Origin: Komagataeibacter sucrofermentans DSM 15973
GTDB taxonomy: Bacteria; Pseudomonadota; Alphaproteobacteria; Acetobacterales; Acetobacteraceae
Assembly (NCBI RefSeq): GCF_040581405.1
Contig: NZ_CP137157.1
Span: 2,540,001-2,604,000 of the forward strand
Length of the DNA stretch: 64,000 nucleotides
Direction of reading: 5' to 3'
A program made the translations under genes and the position numbers. Positions 54,494 through 64,000 of this stretch are shown one piece after another. The notes under the pieces were generated by a model. It searched no databases and was not told the origin of the DNA. It was given only the letters and a program-made list of their open reading frames with translations. Every line of letters begins with the position of its first letter. Position 1 is the stretch's first letter.

Positions 54494-56614
54494 TTAATGC
54501 GCCGCCATTTTCTTGGCCCATGCGGCATGGATACGCGCGCGTTCAGCCGCACTCAGCCCACCATTGCCAACCGACGGGGCCAATGCAGCCGGAGCCACCG
54601 TGCGGGCATGACGCCCATGGCGCACCGGGCGCGAGGCATGGGGCGCAATGCCTGCAGCCGGGTTCTCGTTCACATCGCGGATCGCGCTGGCGCAGGATGA
54701 GTTCTTGCCCACGCCACCTTCAATGGTAGGCAGCAGGCCGATAGGCGAGAACACGAAGCCCGTCAGCACCGAGGCCACGGCGCGGCCAATAATCTCGGCG
54801 CCGGGGCGGATATTGGGGCTTTTGAGCGGGCCGGTGATGTAGAGCGGGCCGGGAAAGGACGCGATAGCGAAATGCCGCGAATGCGTGAGCAGCGTATAGT
54901 CGATGGTGTTGTTGCTGAACTTGATGTCGCCCTTGCCCACGGTGCGCGTATCGCCTGTTTCAAGCAGCATGGTGCGGGTGTGGAAGACGCCCTCATTGAG
55001 CGGCATGTCGGCTATGAGGCATTTGAGGTCGGTGCGCGCGGGCAGGCCAAGGGCCGAGAGCAGCGCCTTGCCGAGTTCCAGCCCCAGCAGGTCGGGCAGT
55101 ATGGCGGAAATATCGCCGCCATCATCAAGCGCCACGGTAATGCCACCATTGCCGCTGCCCACGATCTGGGCCAGTGACTGGCCATGGCCATGCACCATGA
55201 TGTGCCCGCCAATAATGCCCTGCCCGTGCAGGTTGCGGCCCATCGCCTTCATGAGGCGGGCAAGATCGATCTGTTCCATGTCGATGCGGATGCGCGCATC
55301 AACCCCGTTGCCCTGCGGCACGAAGGTGCCACTACTGGCCAGCCGCCCGCGACCCACGCCAAAATTCAGGTGGTGCACGTCAATCGTGCCATCGCGGATA
55401 TCAGCCAGCACATCGATGTTGTCGAGCGGGACGTGCTGGTTCTCGATATGGTCGCCATGATAGGCGAGATGGACATTGGTGGCCTTGAGCTTGGGCATGT
55501 TGATGGGCGTTGTGGGCAACACGGCGCCGCTGGCCTCATGCGCCTTCTCTTCAGCCGCCTGCTGCGGGGTCGAGGGGTGATCGCCCGGTGTTGCGCCAAA
55601 GAAACCGCCCAGATCGGCCAGGTCCACATGGCGCGAATGCAGGTCGGTATCGACAAAGGTCACGGCCTGATGCGGGTCCACGCTGATCGTGCCACCCAGG
55701 TCGCTGGAGCCGACCTTGCCCTCGAATTCATGAAAGCGCACCCGGCCATCGACATAATCAAGCCCGCCCGCCACACGGTATGCCGGGGTTTGCGGAATTA
55801 CCACGCCGGTCAGCGGGTAGAGCAGCGACATGTCCGGCCCCGCCAGCGTCAGCCGCAGCCGCGCGCCCCTGAACGAGAGCGGGTCATCCACCGACCCCAC
55901 CAGTGTCAGCCGTGTGGGGCCGTGGCGCACGTCCACATCCACCGGGTAGGGCCTCGTCCGGTCCGCCAGCGAGACCAGCGCCCCACCGGAAACATGCCCG
56001 GTAATGGCCTGCCCGGTATAGGTGCCGCGTATGTCGGCCACGATGCGGGGCTGCACGTCGCCCTTGCCGGGCGTGGTGTGCACCGCAGCCCGCATGTCGC
56101 TGCGCAGGCCCGCATGCACGAGGTGGAGCTGGCCGTCATTGATGGTGAGTTCGCCAATCTGCGGCATGCCGCCCGACGAACTGTCGCCGCTGGTGGGGAA
56201 CTGGTAGTTGGCCCGGCCCCCGCGCTGCTCGTTGAGTTCAACCACCGGCTTGTCGAGCGCGATGACCGGCAGGTCGATCCGGCCGCCCAGCAGATGCCAC
56301 AGGTTAAGGCCCACCATCAGGTGGTCGGCGGTGGCGAAGGGGGGCAGCTTTTCAAACCCGTCCGGCTCGTCAATCCGCACGCCATCCGCCGTGACGCGGA
56401 TCACGCGCCCGATATGCACATGCAGGTGAGCCACCGTAACCTTGCGGCCCAGCGCAGCCCCCGCCCTGCGCTCCACGATGGGAATGAACCAGTCCCATGA
56501 CCAGAAGATGACCAGCGCCATAATTGCAATGGCCAGCACCCCCAGAACCGGAAAACGTATCTGCGCCAGCACACCGCGCCGTACCGTGCTGTTCTTGGGT
56601 TCCGGTTGAGGCAT
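54494..56614 (-). CDS. AsmA family protein
   Basis: 706 residues. One N-terminal membrane helix (FPVLGVLAIAIMALVIFWSW) is followed by a long beta-rich periplasmic region typical of AsmA (ALGRKVTVAHLHVHIGRVIRVTADGVRI; later GNGGITVALDDGGDISAILPDLLGLELGKALL and FPGPLYITGPLKSPNIRPGAE). AsmA-like proteins form bridge-like lipid channels between the inner and outer membranes. The C-terminus is an Ala/His-rich low-complexity tail. It is monocistronic. Confidence 0.88.
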   Translation of the reverse strand: MPQPEPKNSTVRRGVLAQIRFPVLGVLAIAIMALVIFWSWDWFIPIVERRAGAALGRKVTVAHLHVHIGRVIRVTADGVRIDEPDGFEKLPPFATADHLMVGLNLWHLLGGRIDLPVIALDKPVVELNEQRGGRANYQFPTSGDSSSGGMPQIGELTINDGQLHLVHAGLRSDMRAAVHTTPGKGDVQPRIVADIRGTYTGQAITGHVSGGALVSLADRTRPYPVDVDVRHGPTRLTLVGSVDDPLSFRGARLRLTLAGPDMSLLYPLTGVVIPQTPAYRVAGGLDYVDGRVRFHEFEGKVGSSDLGGTISVDPHQAVTFVDTDLHSRHVDLADLGGFFGATPGDHPSTPQQAAEEKAHEASGAVLPTTPINMPKLKATNVHLAYHGDHIENQHVPLDNIDVLADIRDGTIDVHHLNFGVGRGRLASSGTFVPQGNGVDARIRIDMEQIDLARLMKAMGRNLHGQGIIGGHIMVHGHGQSLAQIVGSGNGGITVALDDGGDISAILPDLLGLELGKALLSALGLPARTDLKCLIADMPLNEGVFHTRTMLLETGDTRTVGKGDIKFSNNTIDYTLLTHSRHFAIASFPGPLYITGPLKSPNIRPGAEIIGRAVASVLTGFVFSPIGLLPTIEGGVGKNSSCASAIRDVNENPAAGIAPHASRPVRHGRHARTVAPAALAPSVGNGGLSAAERARIHAAWAKKMAAH

Positions 56615-56831
56615 TGCTGCTTGTGCTCCTTGTGCAGATGGGGATCAGCCATCAGATGAACGACTGGCTACGGGGTGGAGTTGCGCCCCACTCCCCGCAG
56701 CCTTGCACACCCCCGGTTAACGGCTGGTTCAGGCCAGTGCGCTTTGGGGTGGCGCGGGGAGCGTGCGTCCTGTATGCGATCAGGCAACTTTATCCCCTTC
56801 TGTAACCAGATTGACGCGAGAGGTCACTGTC

Positions 56832-58694
56832 ATGCCCGCCTATCGTTCCCGCACTACGACCCATGGCCGCAACATGGCCGGTGCGCGCAGCCTGTGGCGT
56901 GCAACCGGCATGAAGGATGGCGACTTCGGCAAGCCCATCATCGCCATCGCCAACTCGTTCACGCAGTTCGTGCCCGGCCATGTCCACCTCAAGGATATGG
57001 GCCAGCTCGTGGCGGGCGCCGTGGCCGAGGCCGGTGGCATTGGCCGCGAGTTCAACACCATTGCGGTTGATGACGGCATCGCCATGGGCCATGGCGGCAT
57101 GCTGTACAGCCTGCCCTCGCGCGAGCTGATTGCCGATGCGGTGGAATACATGGTCAACGCCCACTGCGCCGATGCGCTGGTGTGCATCAGCAACTGCGAC
57201 AAGATCACGCCGGGCATGCTCATGGCGGCGATGCGGCTCAACATCCCCACCATCTTCGTCTCTGGCGGGCCGATGGAAGCGGGCAAGATCCTCAACAACG
57301 GCACCGAGCAGCAGGTTGACCTCATCACATCCATGGTGGCGGCGGCCAACTCGGATGTCAGCGATGAGCAGTCGGCCACGATCGAACGCTCTGCCTGCCC
57401 CACCTGCGGCTCGTGCTCGGGCATGTTCACCGCCAATTCCATGAACTGCCTGACCGAGGCGCTGGGCCTGGCCCTGCCGGGCAATGGCAGCCTTGTCGCC
57501 ACCCACACCGACCGCCGCGAACTGTTCGAGCGCGCGGGCCGCGACATCGTGGCGCTGGCGAAGCGGTGGTATGAGAACGATGACGCCACCGCCCTGCCGC
57601 GCGGCATCGCCACCAAGCCCGCGTTTGAAAACGCCATGACGGTCGATGTCGCCATGGGTGGCTCAACCAACACCGTGCTGCACCTGCTGGCCGCAGCGCA
57701 CGAGGGCAAGGTGCCCTTCACCATGGCCGATATCGACCGCCTCTCGCGCCGTGTGCCCAATCTGTGCAAGGTCTCGCCGTCGCGCATGGACATCCATATG
57801 GAAGACGTGCACCGCGCGGGCGGCATTCCCGCCATCATGGGTGAACTGGCCCGCATGGGGCTCCTGCACATGGACGTGCCGAGCGTGCATGCAGCCGATC
57901 TCGGCACGGCGCTGGGCCAGTGGGATATCAGCGCCACAACGGCGGATGAGGCGGCGCGCACCTTCTTCAGCGCGGCACCCGGCGGCGTGCGCACCACGCA
58001 GGCGTTCTCGCAGTCAAGCCGCTACAAAGCACTTGATACCGACCGGGCGAATGGCGCGATCCGCGATGCGGAGCACGCCTACAGCCGCGATGGCGGGCTG
58101 GCCGTGCTGTTTGGCAACCTGGCGGAAGATGGCGCCATCGTCAAAACCGCAGGTGTTGCCGACAACTTGCTCACCTTCACCGGGCCTGCCCGCATCTTTG
58201 AAAGCCAGGATGCCGCCGTCTCGGCCATTCTGGGCAACGAGATCGTGGCGGGCGACGTGGTGGTGATCCGCTATGAAGGCCCTAAGGGCGGCCCCGGCAT
58301 GCAGGAGATGCTGTACCCCACCAGCTACCTCAAATCGAAGGGGCTGGCCGAGAAATGCGCCCTGATTACCGATGGCCGCTTCTCGGGCGGCAGTTCGGGG
58401 CTTTCGATCGGCCATATCTCGCCCGAGGCGGCGGAAGGCGGAATCATCGGCCTGCTCGAGGAAGGGGACACGATCGAGATCGACATCCCCAACCGTATCC
58501 TGCGCACCACCGTAAGCGATGCCACGCTGGCCGCCCGCCGCGACGGCATGGAAGAACGCGGCGAGCGCGCCTGGCAGCCTGACCGCACGCGCACGGTCTC
58601 GGTAGCACTACAGGCCTATAGCGCGCTGACCACCAGCGCGGCCCGTGGCGCCGTGCGCGATGTCAGCCAGCTTGGCCGCCGCACCAGCCGCTAG
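56832..58694 (+). CDS. ilvD: Dihydroxy-acid dehydratase
   Basis: 620 residues from the ATG at 56832. Dehydrates 2,3-dihydroxy acids in isoleucine, valine and coenzyme A synthesis. Fe-S ligand motifs: [12 protein letters not shown] and [17 protein letters not shown]. The substrate region [21 protein letters not shown] and the late [21 protein letters not shown] are family signatures. The 217-bp upstream gap shows no leader attenuator I can recognise. Confidence 0.96.
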   Translation: MPAYRSRTTTHGRNMAGARSLWRATGMKDGDFGKPIIAIANSFTQFVPGHVHLKDMGQLVAGAVAEAGGIGREFNTIAVDDGIAMGHGGMLYSLPSRELIADAVEYMVNAHCADALVCISNCDKITPGMLMAAMRLNIPTIFVSGGPMEAGKILNNGTEQQVDLITSMVAAANSDVSDEQSATIERSACPTCGSCSGMFTANSMNCLTEALGLALPGNGSLVATHTDRRELFERAGRDIVALAKRWYENDDATALPRGIATKPAFENAMTVDVAMGGSTNTVLHLLAAAHEGKVPFTMADIDRLSRRVPNLCKVSPSRMDIHMEDVHRAGGIPAIMGELARMGLLHMDVPSVHAADLGTALGQWDISATTADEAARTFFSAAPGGVRTTQAFSQSSRYKALDTDRANGAIRDAEHAYSRDGGLAVLFGNLAEDGAIVKTAGVADNLLTFTGPARIFESQDAAVSAILGNEIVAGDVVVIRYEGPKGGPGMQEMLYPTSYLKSKGLAEKCALITDGRFSGGSSGLSIGHISPEAAEGGIIGLLEEGDTIEIDIPNRILRTTVSDATLAARRDGMEERGERAWQPDRTRTVSVALQAYSALTTSAARGAVRDVSQLGRRTSR

Positions 58695-58702
58695 AATGCA
58701 CA

Positions 58703-58732
58703 GGTGCCGCCGTGACCTGTCACGGCGGCACC
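58703..58732. terminator. Strong hairpin after ilvD
   Basis: Perfect 13-bp stem GGTGCCGCCGTGA / TCACGGCGGCACC with a 4-nt loop, 8 nt past the ilvD stop. No T run follows on either strand, but the stem is very stable. It lies between convergent genes. Confidence 0.6.
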
Positions 58733-58760
58733 ATTGTCGAAGCTGTTTGAAAAAAACGCC

Positions 58761-58973
58761 TTACGCGCCCGGCAGGCAGGCCCTGCCACGCCCCATGCGG
58801 CGGAACGTGGCCGTGACATGGTGCCGCAGCGCCGCAAGGTCTGGCAGGATGGCGTTATGCAGCGAGCGCACGCTTTCATGCGTGGCATAAAAGCGCAGCG
58901 ACGTGGCCAGCCCGGTGATGATGGCAGCCCCCACGAACACGCCATCCACTTCTATAATCTTTGAATCAAACAT
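58761..58973 (-). CDS. Small hypothetical protein, possible membrane segment
   Basis: 70 residues from the ATG at 58973, with AGGAAG about 6 nt upstream; a longer open frame to 59183 is not supported. A hydrophobic stretch GVFVGAAIITGLATSLRFYA sits near the middle, ahead of a helical, basic tail (FRRMGRGRACLPGA). No family is recognised. Confidence 0.6.
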   Translation of the reverse strand: MFDSKIIEVDGVFVGAAIITGLATSLRFYATHESVRSLHNAILPDLAALRHHVTATFRRMGRGRACLPGA

Positions 58974-59362
58974 AACTTCCTGCCCTGAACGGCCCTTTAC
59001 ACCAGCGCACCGTGCGGTTCTTCCCCAGGTGGAGAAAACCCGCATGCCGGTCATGGCCTGTTTCTTGCTATTGTCGTAACGCGCCAACGCGGCCCGGACT
59101 GAAGGGTTGCCGGGCGAACTGGCACTTAAAAACATTTTTTTACAGACACTTGCGTCCGATTTCGCAACGCCGCGCCGTATCATGTTGCCGCATGCTGTAG
59201 CACTTCATGGCAAGGATAGAAAGAGCGTTATTGTGGCATTTCAAGGGCCATTTTTATATCATGACAAAACGATACTGGAACAATACATACGAGATATAAT
59301 ATATTTTTAATAAATGTCGAAAGATGCGTTTCAATTACATAGATTTGATATGCAACCCTGCC
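58974..59362. other. 389-bp intergenic region
   Basis: Divergent region between two hypothetical genes. Its right part (about 59215-59350) is rich in A and T and probably contains the promoter of the secreted hypothetical protein. No gene, RNA or repeat is recognised. Confidence 0.5.
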
Positions 59363-60130
59363 ATGAGGCATACCCCGCCTGCCGGGCAGGGCTGGCATGA
59401 AGCCGCTCTTCATGACAGGAAAGAAGCCAGAACTGTTTCCTTACCTTCAATACGGACTGGTCCCGCCTTGCACCGCCCTGCATGCCCTTCCCTACCGCAA
59501 CGCCTGCGTCGCCTGCTTCAGGGCGCGGGCGCCTGTCTTGCCGTGACCCTGCTGCCTGCGCCGGGCCATGCGGCACCGGCCTATCCCGCGGCGATCATGG
59601 GGCCGCAGACCACGGCCCATGCCTGGGGCATCGAAACCCGTTTTGCCCAGAGCACGCCCTGCCGGGTGGACATGACCATCAACCAGACAATTTTCATGGC
59701 CCACATGCCGGAAATGATTCAGGCCGGGCTATTCAACACGCAGGTCACGCCCGCGCTGCAAAAACAGATCCCGCACTATCTCATGAATACATTGCAGATC
59801 GATGTGACGCCGGGCTTCGTGCATGCGCTGTTCACCCAGCGCGGCGCGCCCGCAGGCTGCCATTTCGACTGGTTCTATATCGCCCCTGATGGCACCCGCC
59901 ACCCCATGGTGGGCTTTGACATGACACGCGCGGCCGATGCGCGGATTGACTGGGCACATCTGCGCTTTGGGGATATGGCGGCAGCCACCCGCAACCCGGT
60001 GATAGACCCCCGGTTCGATGCGCTGGTCAATCAGGAGACAGTGGATGTGACCATTGCCCTGGGGCAGAACCAGAACGCGGCGGAAAGCGAGTTGCCGCCC
60101 CCTTCAAACGCAGGCAAGCCCGCGCAATAA
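59363..60130 (+). CDS. Exported protein of unknown function
   Basis: Up to 255 residues. A hydrophobic segment in LRRLLQGAGACLAVTLLPAPGHA looks like a signal peptide cleaved before APAYP. This would suit a start later than the ATG at 59363; a TTG at 59468 gives a normal-length signal. The mature part has two or three cysteines (STPCRVD, PAGCHFD) and no motif I recognise. The tail is Pro/Ala-rich. Start and role are uncertain. Confidence 0.6.
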   Translation: MRHTPPAGQGWHEAALHDRKEARTVSLPSIRTGPALHRPACPSLPQRLRRLLQGAGACLAVTLLPAPGHAAPAYPAAIMGPQTTAHAWGIETRFAQSTPCRVDMTINQTIFMAHMPEMIQAGLFNTQVTPALQKQIPHYLMNTLQIDVTPGFVHALFTQRGAPAGCHFDWFYIAPDGTRHPMVGFDMTRAADARIDWAHLRFGDMAAATRNPVIDPRFDALVNQETVDVTIALGQNQNAAESELPPPSNAGKPAQ

Positions 60131-60142
60131 CCGGTTGCCCCC

Positions 60143-60197
60143 AAAGCTTGAAGGCGTTGTCTTTTTTTTAAAGGGCATTACGCTTTCAAAGCTTTTC
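60143..60197 (+). repeat. Dispersed repeat, highly degenerate
   Basis: AAAGCTTGAAGGCG and CGCTTTCAAAGCTTT pair around a T-rich centre; related to the other copies by arms and position between convergent genes only. Confidence 0.4.
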
Positions 60198-60216
60198 TCA
60201 TTCTTCTTTGCACGCG

Positions 60217-60399
60217 CTAGGCGCGGTGCCTGATGAACTGGAGCATGAGATCAATCAGGGCTGCCACCGCCAGCAGCACCGTCACCACGCGCAGCACCAG
60301 CCGCAGCCGACGCTCGCGCGGGGTCGGGGCCAGTTCGCGCCGGTTCATGATAAGGGGCTCCGGCTGGCGCGGAGTGCCTTGATCGGGTCGTTCAGCCAT
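60217..60399 (-). CDS. Small membrane protein
   Basis: 60 residues with one hydrophobic segment (LRLVLRVVTVLLAVAALIDLML) after a polar, arginine-rich start and no known motif. A weak AGGG precedes the ATG at 60399. It may be a single-pass inner-membrane protein; its coding status is moderately supported. Confidence 0.5.
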   Translation of the reverse strand: MAERPDQGTPRQPEPLIMNRRELAPTPRERRLRLVLRVVTVLLAVAALIDLMLQFIRHRA

Positions 60400-60468
60400 T
60401 GCCCTGTGCCATCAGATGTTTCATGGATAGGCCGCCGTTTTACCAGAACAGATGGATAACACCAGAGC

Positions 60469-61323
60469 GTGCCCCTTCCCTTTCTCCGCCCGCGCGCAGC
60501 TTGGTCCGCGCTGCTTTTTTCCGTGGTTCTACTGGCCACCGTGCCCAACCGCGCGGCTCATGCCCAGAACTGCACGGAACTCGGCGCAGGCCAGCAACTG
60601 CCCGTAGTGGATAACCCGAAACTGGCGCGTGACACGCAACTCCTGTGCAGCACCCGCTTTGCCGTGCTGTATTCCGCTCTGGCGCGTGAGCCGCTCTGGG
60701 TGGCCGAGCATCTCGATACCGCCATGGTCCGCGCCGCCATGCAAACCCCGCGTGAAGGCGAATTTCACCCTGACACGCGCATTGCCCCCGGCGCGCGCGC
60801 GGAACTTGAAGATTACGTGCGCTCGGGCTTCGATCGCGGGCACATGGCCCCCTCGGGCGACATGCCCGACCGGCAGACACAGCAGGAAACCTTTGCGCTC
60901 TCCAACATCGTGCCCCAGCGCGCGACACTGAACCGGGGCCGCTGGGCCGAGATCGAATCCGCCGTGCGCGGCCTGGCCCTGCGCACGGGCAACCTTTACG
61001 TGGCCACCGGCCCGGCTTTTCACTCAAGCAGCCTGTCAGCCATCGGGCCGGACCGGGTGCTTGTGCCCACTTCCACATGGAAGGCGGTCTATGACCCCCG
61101 CAGGCAGCAATCTGGCGTGTATGTCTGCCATAATGTGGCGCGCAGCCCCCGGTGCAGCCATGTCAGCGTAATGGAACTGACTCGGATTACCGGGGTCGAT
61201 CCCTTCCCCGCGCTGCCAGCGAACGTCAAGCAGACCTGCATGACGCTACCGCTTGGCCATGCCCGCACGGCCACGAAGCATGCGCGGCGCCGCACCCGAC
61301 GGCGTGTCTATGCACGCTGGTAA
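60469..61323 (+). CDS. Secreted DNA/RNA non-specific endonuclease
   Basis: 284 residues from a GTG. Signal peptide about 1-32 (AALLFSVVLLATVPNRAAHA-like, cut before QNC). The nuclease motif DRGHMAPSGD has D122-R-G-H125, with H125 the catalytic base, and a conserved asparagine follows in ATLNRGRWAEIE. The tail is strongly basic (ATKHARRRTRRR). Serratia-type nucleases of this class cut single- and double-stranded DNA and RNA, here outside the cytoplasm. Confidence 0.9.
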   Translation: MPLPFLRPRAAWSALLFSVVLLATVPNRAAHAQNCTELGAGQQLPVVDNPKLARDTQLLCSTRFAVLYSALAREPLWVAEHLDTAMVRAAMQTPREGEFHPDTRIAPGARAELEDYVRSGFDRGHMAPSGDMPDRQTQQETFALSNIVPQRATLNRGRWAEIESAVRGLALRTGNLYVATGPAFHSSSLSAIGPDRVLVPTSTWKAVYDPRRQQSGVYVCHNVARSPRCSHVSVMELTRITGVDPFPALPANVKQTCMTLPLGHARTATKHARRRTRRRVYARW

Positions 61324-61337
61324 AAAGCAAAAAATAA

Positions 61338-61413
61338 AAGTTTTTGGGTGCTGCCTTTTTGCAAAAAGGCGGCGTTTCCTGAAGCTTTTTGAAAAAAGCT
61401 TCACCAAAAACTT
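61338..61413 (+). repeat. Dispersed three-stem repeat, best-preserved copy
   Basis: Left arm AAGTTTTTGGGT, hairpin 1 arms GCTGCCTTTTT / AAAAAGGCGGC, linker GTTTCCT, hairpin 2 GAAGCTTTTT / AAAAAGCTTC, right arm ACCAAAAACTT. The outer arms pair, so the whole forms a stem carrying two hairpins. Taken as the reference orientation for the family. Confidence 0.88.
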
Positions 61414-61460
61414 CTGGTTTTTTCACCGGCCCTGCAAGAAATATTCTGGATGAAGGAGAC

Positions 61461-61739
61461 ATGACCATGACCGCCCACTCCCCCAAATCCACTACCCTCG
61501 TGCCCTTTGCCGATAACAGCGCCAGCCGCACCATTGCCGGCATGACGGTGGAAAACGGCACCGATAGCATCGCTTTTTATGGCCAGACGGATTTCAGCCG
61601 CGACAAGGCCGGCCTGGCACGCGCCCAGGCGCTGCTGGCCTTCATGCAGCAAGTTGTCACGACGCTGGAGGCACAAAAAGACCTGCCCGATGCCCTGCCG
61701 CCGCGCAAGCCCGCCAAGGTGGACAATCCCTTCATGTAA
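61461..61739 (+). CDS. Hypothetical protein
   Basis: 92 residues; the ATG at 61461 has GGAG 3 to 4 nt upstream, with a second ATG two codons on. No signal or membrane segment. A central helix (LARAQALLAFMQQVVTTLEAQKD) and a basic, Pro-rich end are the only features seen. No family recognised. Confidence 0.65.
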   Translation: MTMTAHSPKSTTLVPFADNSASRTIAGMTVENGTDSIAFYGQTDFSRDKAGLARAQALLAFMQQVVTTLEAQKDLPDALPPRKPAKVDNPFM

Positions 61740-61756
61740 AATCTCCCCCCAACGCA

Positions 61757-61792
61757 CAACGGGGCCGGTCCATTGCTGGACCGACCCCGTTG
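61757..61792. terminator. Bidirectional hairpin between hypothetical gene and rpsI
   Basis: AACGGGG and ACCCCGTT with an inner GGTCC / GGACC stem form a stable hairpin, followed by GAAAAA on the plus strand. Confidence 0.55.
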
Positions 61793-61804
61793 AAAAACCC
61801 GTTC

Positions 61805-61825
61805 CCCGCAGCACAGGGCTGCGGG
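61805..61825 (-). terminator. Probable rpsI terminator
   Basis: Stem CCCGCAGC / GCTGCGGG; on the minus strand GGGGAACGGGTTTTT follows. It lies 11 nt past the rpsI stop. Confidence 0.6.
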
Positions 61826-61835
61826 AAAAGCCGGA

Positions 61836-62339
61836 TCAGCGCTTGCTGAACTGGAAGGAACGGCGGGCCTTGGCGCGACCGTACTTCTTACGTTCAACAA
61901 CACGCGAATCGCGCGTCAGGAAGCCAGCGGCCTTCAGGATGCTGCGCAGCGCGGGCTCATAGTGGGTCAGCGCACGGCTGATGCCGTGACGGACCGCACC
62001 GGCCTGACCGGACAGACCACCACCAACGACCGTGCAGTACACGTCGAACTGGTTGTAGCGGTCAGCCACCAGGAAGGGCTGCGTGATCAGCATGCGCAGC
62101 ACGGGGCGCGCGAAGTAGGTGCCGACCGGACGGCCATTGACGATGATGTCGCCCTTGCCCGGCTTGATCCACACGCGGGCCACGGCATCCTTACGGCGGC
62201 CGGTGGCGTAGGCACGGCCCTGCGCATCGCGCTTGGCTTCATAAACCGGAGCGGCTTCCTGCGCGGACGTCACCTGACCGGAAGCAACGGCTTCCTTGAG
62301 GTCAGCGAGCGTGCCTGTACGTTCTTGGGTTTCAGACAT
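61836..62339 (-). CDS. rpsI: 30S ribosomal protein S9
   Basis: 167 residues, with a short N-terminal extension over the usual 130. The S9 core has [20 protein letters not shown], a [19 protein letters not shown] segment and the tRNA-contacting tail [18 protein letters not shown]. It follows rplM with a 5-nt gap, the universal L13-S9 operon. Confidence 0.97.
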   Translation of the reverse strand: MSETQERTGTLADLKEAVASGQVTSAQEAAPVYEAKRDAQGRAYATGRRKDAVARVWIKPGKGDIIVNGRPVGTYFARPVLRMLITQPFLVADRYNQFDVYCTVVGGGLSGQAGAVRHGISRALTHYEPALRSILKAAGFLTRDSRVVERKKYGRAKARRSFQFSKR

Positions 62340-62344
62340 ATGGT

Positions 62345-62827
62345 TCAGCCCCCGACCTTCTGGGTGTTGACGGCATTCTTGCGGTTGAGCGATGCAACAT
62401 CGAGAACCTGCGGCTTCTGCCCGTCATGCGGGTGCTCGGCGCCGGCATAGACATACAGGTGCTTCATCTGCGCGCGCTGCAGCGGGCCGCGCGTGATCAT
62501 GCGCTCGATGGCCTTGCGCACGACATGGCCGGGGTTCTTGCCGGTCAGGCGCTGGGTGATGGTGCGCTCCTTGATCCCACCGGGGTAGCCGGTGTGATAA
62601 TGGAACAGCTTCTGGTCAACCTTGTTGCCGGTCAGGCGAACCTTCTCGGCGTTGATGATGACGATATTGTCGCCACAATCAACGTGCGGGGTGAACTGCG
62701 GCTTGTGCTTGCCGCGCAGGCGCTGGGCAACGATGGCGGCCAGACGGCCAAGAACGAGGCCTTCGGCGTCGATCAGGGTCCAGCCACGCGTCACCTCGGC
62801 GGGCTTCAGCGAAAGTGTGGTCTTCAT
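62345..62827 (-). CDS. rplM: 50S ribosomal protein L13
   Basis: 160 residues. L13 motifs are clear: [52 protein letters not shown] and [26 protein letters not shown]. First gene of the rplM-rpsI operon. Confidence 0.97.
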   Translation of the reverse strand: MKTTLSLKPAEVTRGWTLIDAEGLVLGRLAAIVAQRLRGKHKPQFTPHVDCGDNIVIINAEKVRLTGNKVDQKLFHYHTGYPGGIKERTITQRLTGKNPGHVVRKAIERMITRGPLQRAQMKHLYVYAGAEHPHDGQKPQVLDVASLNRKNAVNTQKVGG

Positions 62828-62871
62828 GGATCTAGTGTTCCGTCCAGTAATGTAGCGGTAACAGGTGGCGC

Positions 62872-62901
62872 GTTATCAGCCGCATCATGTGCAAACGTCA
62901 A
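62872..62901 (-). promoter_or_regulatory. Probable promoter of rplM-rpsI
   Basis: On the minus strand TTGACG (-35) and GATAAC (-10) are separated by 18 bp and lie about 45 bp before the rplM ATG. Confidence 0.5.
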
Positions 62902-63058
62902 GCACATAATCCGTTCCGAGCGGCATTTTTCCGCTAAAAAATCGTGTGTGGTATCATGATACCGCCATCTTTCGCATCACGACCTTTCCACGAGCGATTG
63001 CCGAGGGGGGGCACAATGCGATAGCAGTCAGTTCAAGGTCATTACGGATATCAGCCTC

Positions 63059-64000
63059 GTGAAGAAACTCTACCCTGCCATTCCCCTGCTTGTACTGGTG
63101 CTGCTGGTTGGCAGCTGGGGGGTGCATCACTTTGCCCAGCACAGGCTTGAAGCCGGCATAGCCGACTTCCGCGCCTCCATCGGGCCGAACGCCACGTTCA
63201 GCTACGCCACGGCCCGGCCGCGCACGCTGGCGCGGGGCGCGCATTTTACGGCCGTTACCTACCACAACCCCGCCATGACGCTGATCGCGGCTGACGTGCG
63301 GCTCGGCGGGCTGACCGGCAACAACGTGCAGGGCGAGAAGATCGGCAGCATCGTGCTGCGCGATGTCAAGATCATGACCCAGACCAGCACCATCTCGCTC
63401 GATGAGGTGGACCTGCGCAACCTGGTGCTGCCCAATACCGACCGCGCGAGCGCCGATTCCAGCCGCCCGCTGGGCTTCGATTCCCTCGTGCTTGATAACG
63501 GCACGTTTGCCAACATGCATCTGGCCATGCCCGCCAGCCAGACCGATGTCACCGTCGCCCGCATGAGCGTGGAGCAGTACGGGATGGGCCGCGCCTCGCA
63601 TCTCGATCTCGACCGGCTGGCCACCCAGATCAACCTCACCCCCCCGCGCCGCATCTCGGTCGAGCACATCAAGATCGACGGACCGGATTTTGCCAGCGAG
63701 GTCGCGAGCCTGATCCAGTCGGGCCACCTGATCCATGAAAGCCATCCGCACACGATGGACCTCAAAAAGGTGGAGATCGACAGCACCCACCCCATGCTCC
63801 AGATCGACCATGTCGCCACCTCCAGCTTCTCCACCGCGACCGAGGACAAGATGGACACGACGCTGGGCAACCTCACGCTGTGGTCCACCGGCACGGATAA
63901 CCAGACAATCCTCAATGCGTTCGGCTATGACAGTTTCAACGGCAACATCCATATCAACAGCACCAGCGACCGCAGTGCCGGGCGGGTGCATCTCGAGCCG
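63059..64000 (+). CDS. Membrane-anchored protein of unknown function, C-terminus beyond window
   Basis: Open from a GTG at 63059 through the right edge (314 codons). The N-terminus (KKLYPAIPLLVLVLLVGSWGV) is a membrane anchor or uncleaved signal, and the rest looks beta-rich and periplasmic, with repeated short strands such as IGSIVLRDVKI and LDEVDLRNLVL. It resembles DUF945/DUF2125-type periplasmic proteins in general form only. It is divergent from rplM. A 345-codon frame on the other strand is a shadow. Confidence 0.7.
   Translation, partial: MKKLYPAIPLLVLVLLVGSWGVHHFAQHRLEAGIADFRASIGPNATFSYATARPRTLARGAHFTAVTYHNPAMTLIAADVRLGGLTGNNVQGEKIGSIVLRDVKIMTQTSTISLDEVDLRNLVLPNTDRASADSSRPLGFDSLVLDNGTFANMHLAMPASQTDVTVARMSVEQYGMGRASHLDLDRLATQINLTPPRRISVEHIKIDGPDFASEVASLIQSGHLIHESHPHTMDLKKVEIDSTHPMLQIDHVATSSFSTATEDKMDTTLGNLTLWSTGTDNQTILNAFGYDSFNGNIHINSTSDRSAGRVHLEP

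Noticed and set aside
55184-56500. 438-codon plus-strand open frame
   Set aside because: Antisense to the AsmA gene; His/Arg/Ala-rich without motif.
56615-56831. Attenuator leader peptide before ilvD
   Set aside because: No short frame rich in Ile, Leu or Val codons followed by alternative hairpins is visible.
62954-63991. 345-codon minus-strand open frame
   Set aside because: Shadow of the plus-strand gene starting at 63059, which has a membrane anchor and normal composition but runs off the window.

Overview
The window is high-GC DNA (low 60s per cent, my estimate) from an alphaproteobacterium. The NDUFA12-type complex I subunit, DUF2155 protein, 8-oxoguanine deaminase, lutABC and ribosomal genes fit Acetobacteraceae, probably a Komagataeibacter/Gluconacetobacter-like acetic acid bacterium. 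This is judged from remembered protein families; no search was run.

Layout. 1-5 kb: DUF192 fragment, MBL hydrolase, host-attachment-like protein, an xdhC/mocA-like/ridA molybdenum-cofactor group, and a secreted CHAP protein. 4.8-17 kb: a long minus-strand housekeeping run (rlmH, rsfS, nadD, proA, ychF, pth, L25, phosphatase, prs, lipoprotein, pgeF, midA-like, lgt, hldD). 17-20 kb: ubiK, ybjN-like, proC, TetR/COQ9-like, tRNA-Gln. 20-25 kb: a divergent block of alpha-E protein, circularly permuted ATP-grasp, transglutaminase and zinc metallopeptidase, a predicted peptide-bond-making and -breaking module. 25-29 kb: LysR gene divergent from lutABC, then HU. 29-38 kb: RTX-like protein, nadE, DUF1328, dsbB-like, otsBA, DUF2155, mlaD-like, NDUFA12. 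38-45 kb: a catalytically empty NrdJ-like protein, a second RidA, FemAB-like GNAT, zinc ADH, DEAD-box helicase. 45-49 kb: a wHTH/S24 pair, lepA, tRNA-Ser. 49-51 kb: the only clear mobile DNA, an integrase remnant at the tRNA-Ser 3' end interrupted by a 1309-bp IS3-family element with a 3-bp target duplication and a frameshift heptamer. 51-64 kb: SDR, 8-oxoguanine deaminase, DsbA-like, tRNA-Thr, AsmA, ilvD, small proteins, a secreted endonuclease, rplM-rpsI and an unknown protein running off the end.

The main signal outside the genes is a family of about 75-80-bp intergenic repeats (at least 12 copies or remnants). Each folds as an outer stem enclosing two hairpins. Some copies show paired base changes in the stems, and two copies bracket each of tRNA-Gln and tRNA-Thr. 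Other leads are a G7 tract that decides whether the MocA-like protein is fused to RidA, a probable AUA start for rsfS, CRP- and FNR-type palindromes, and a palindrome at the LysR start.
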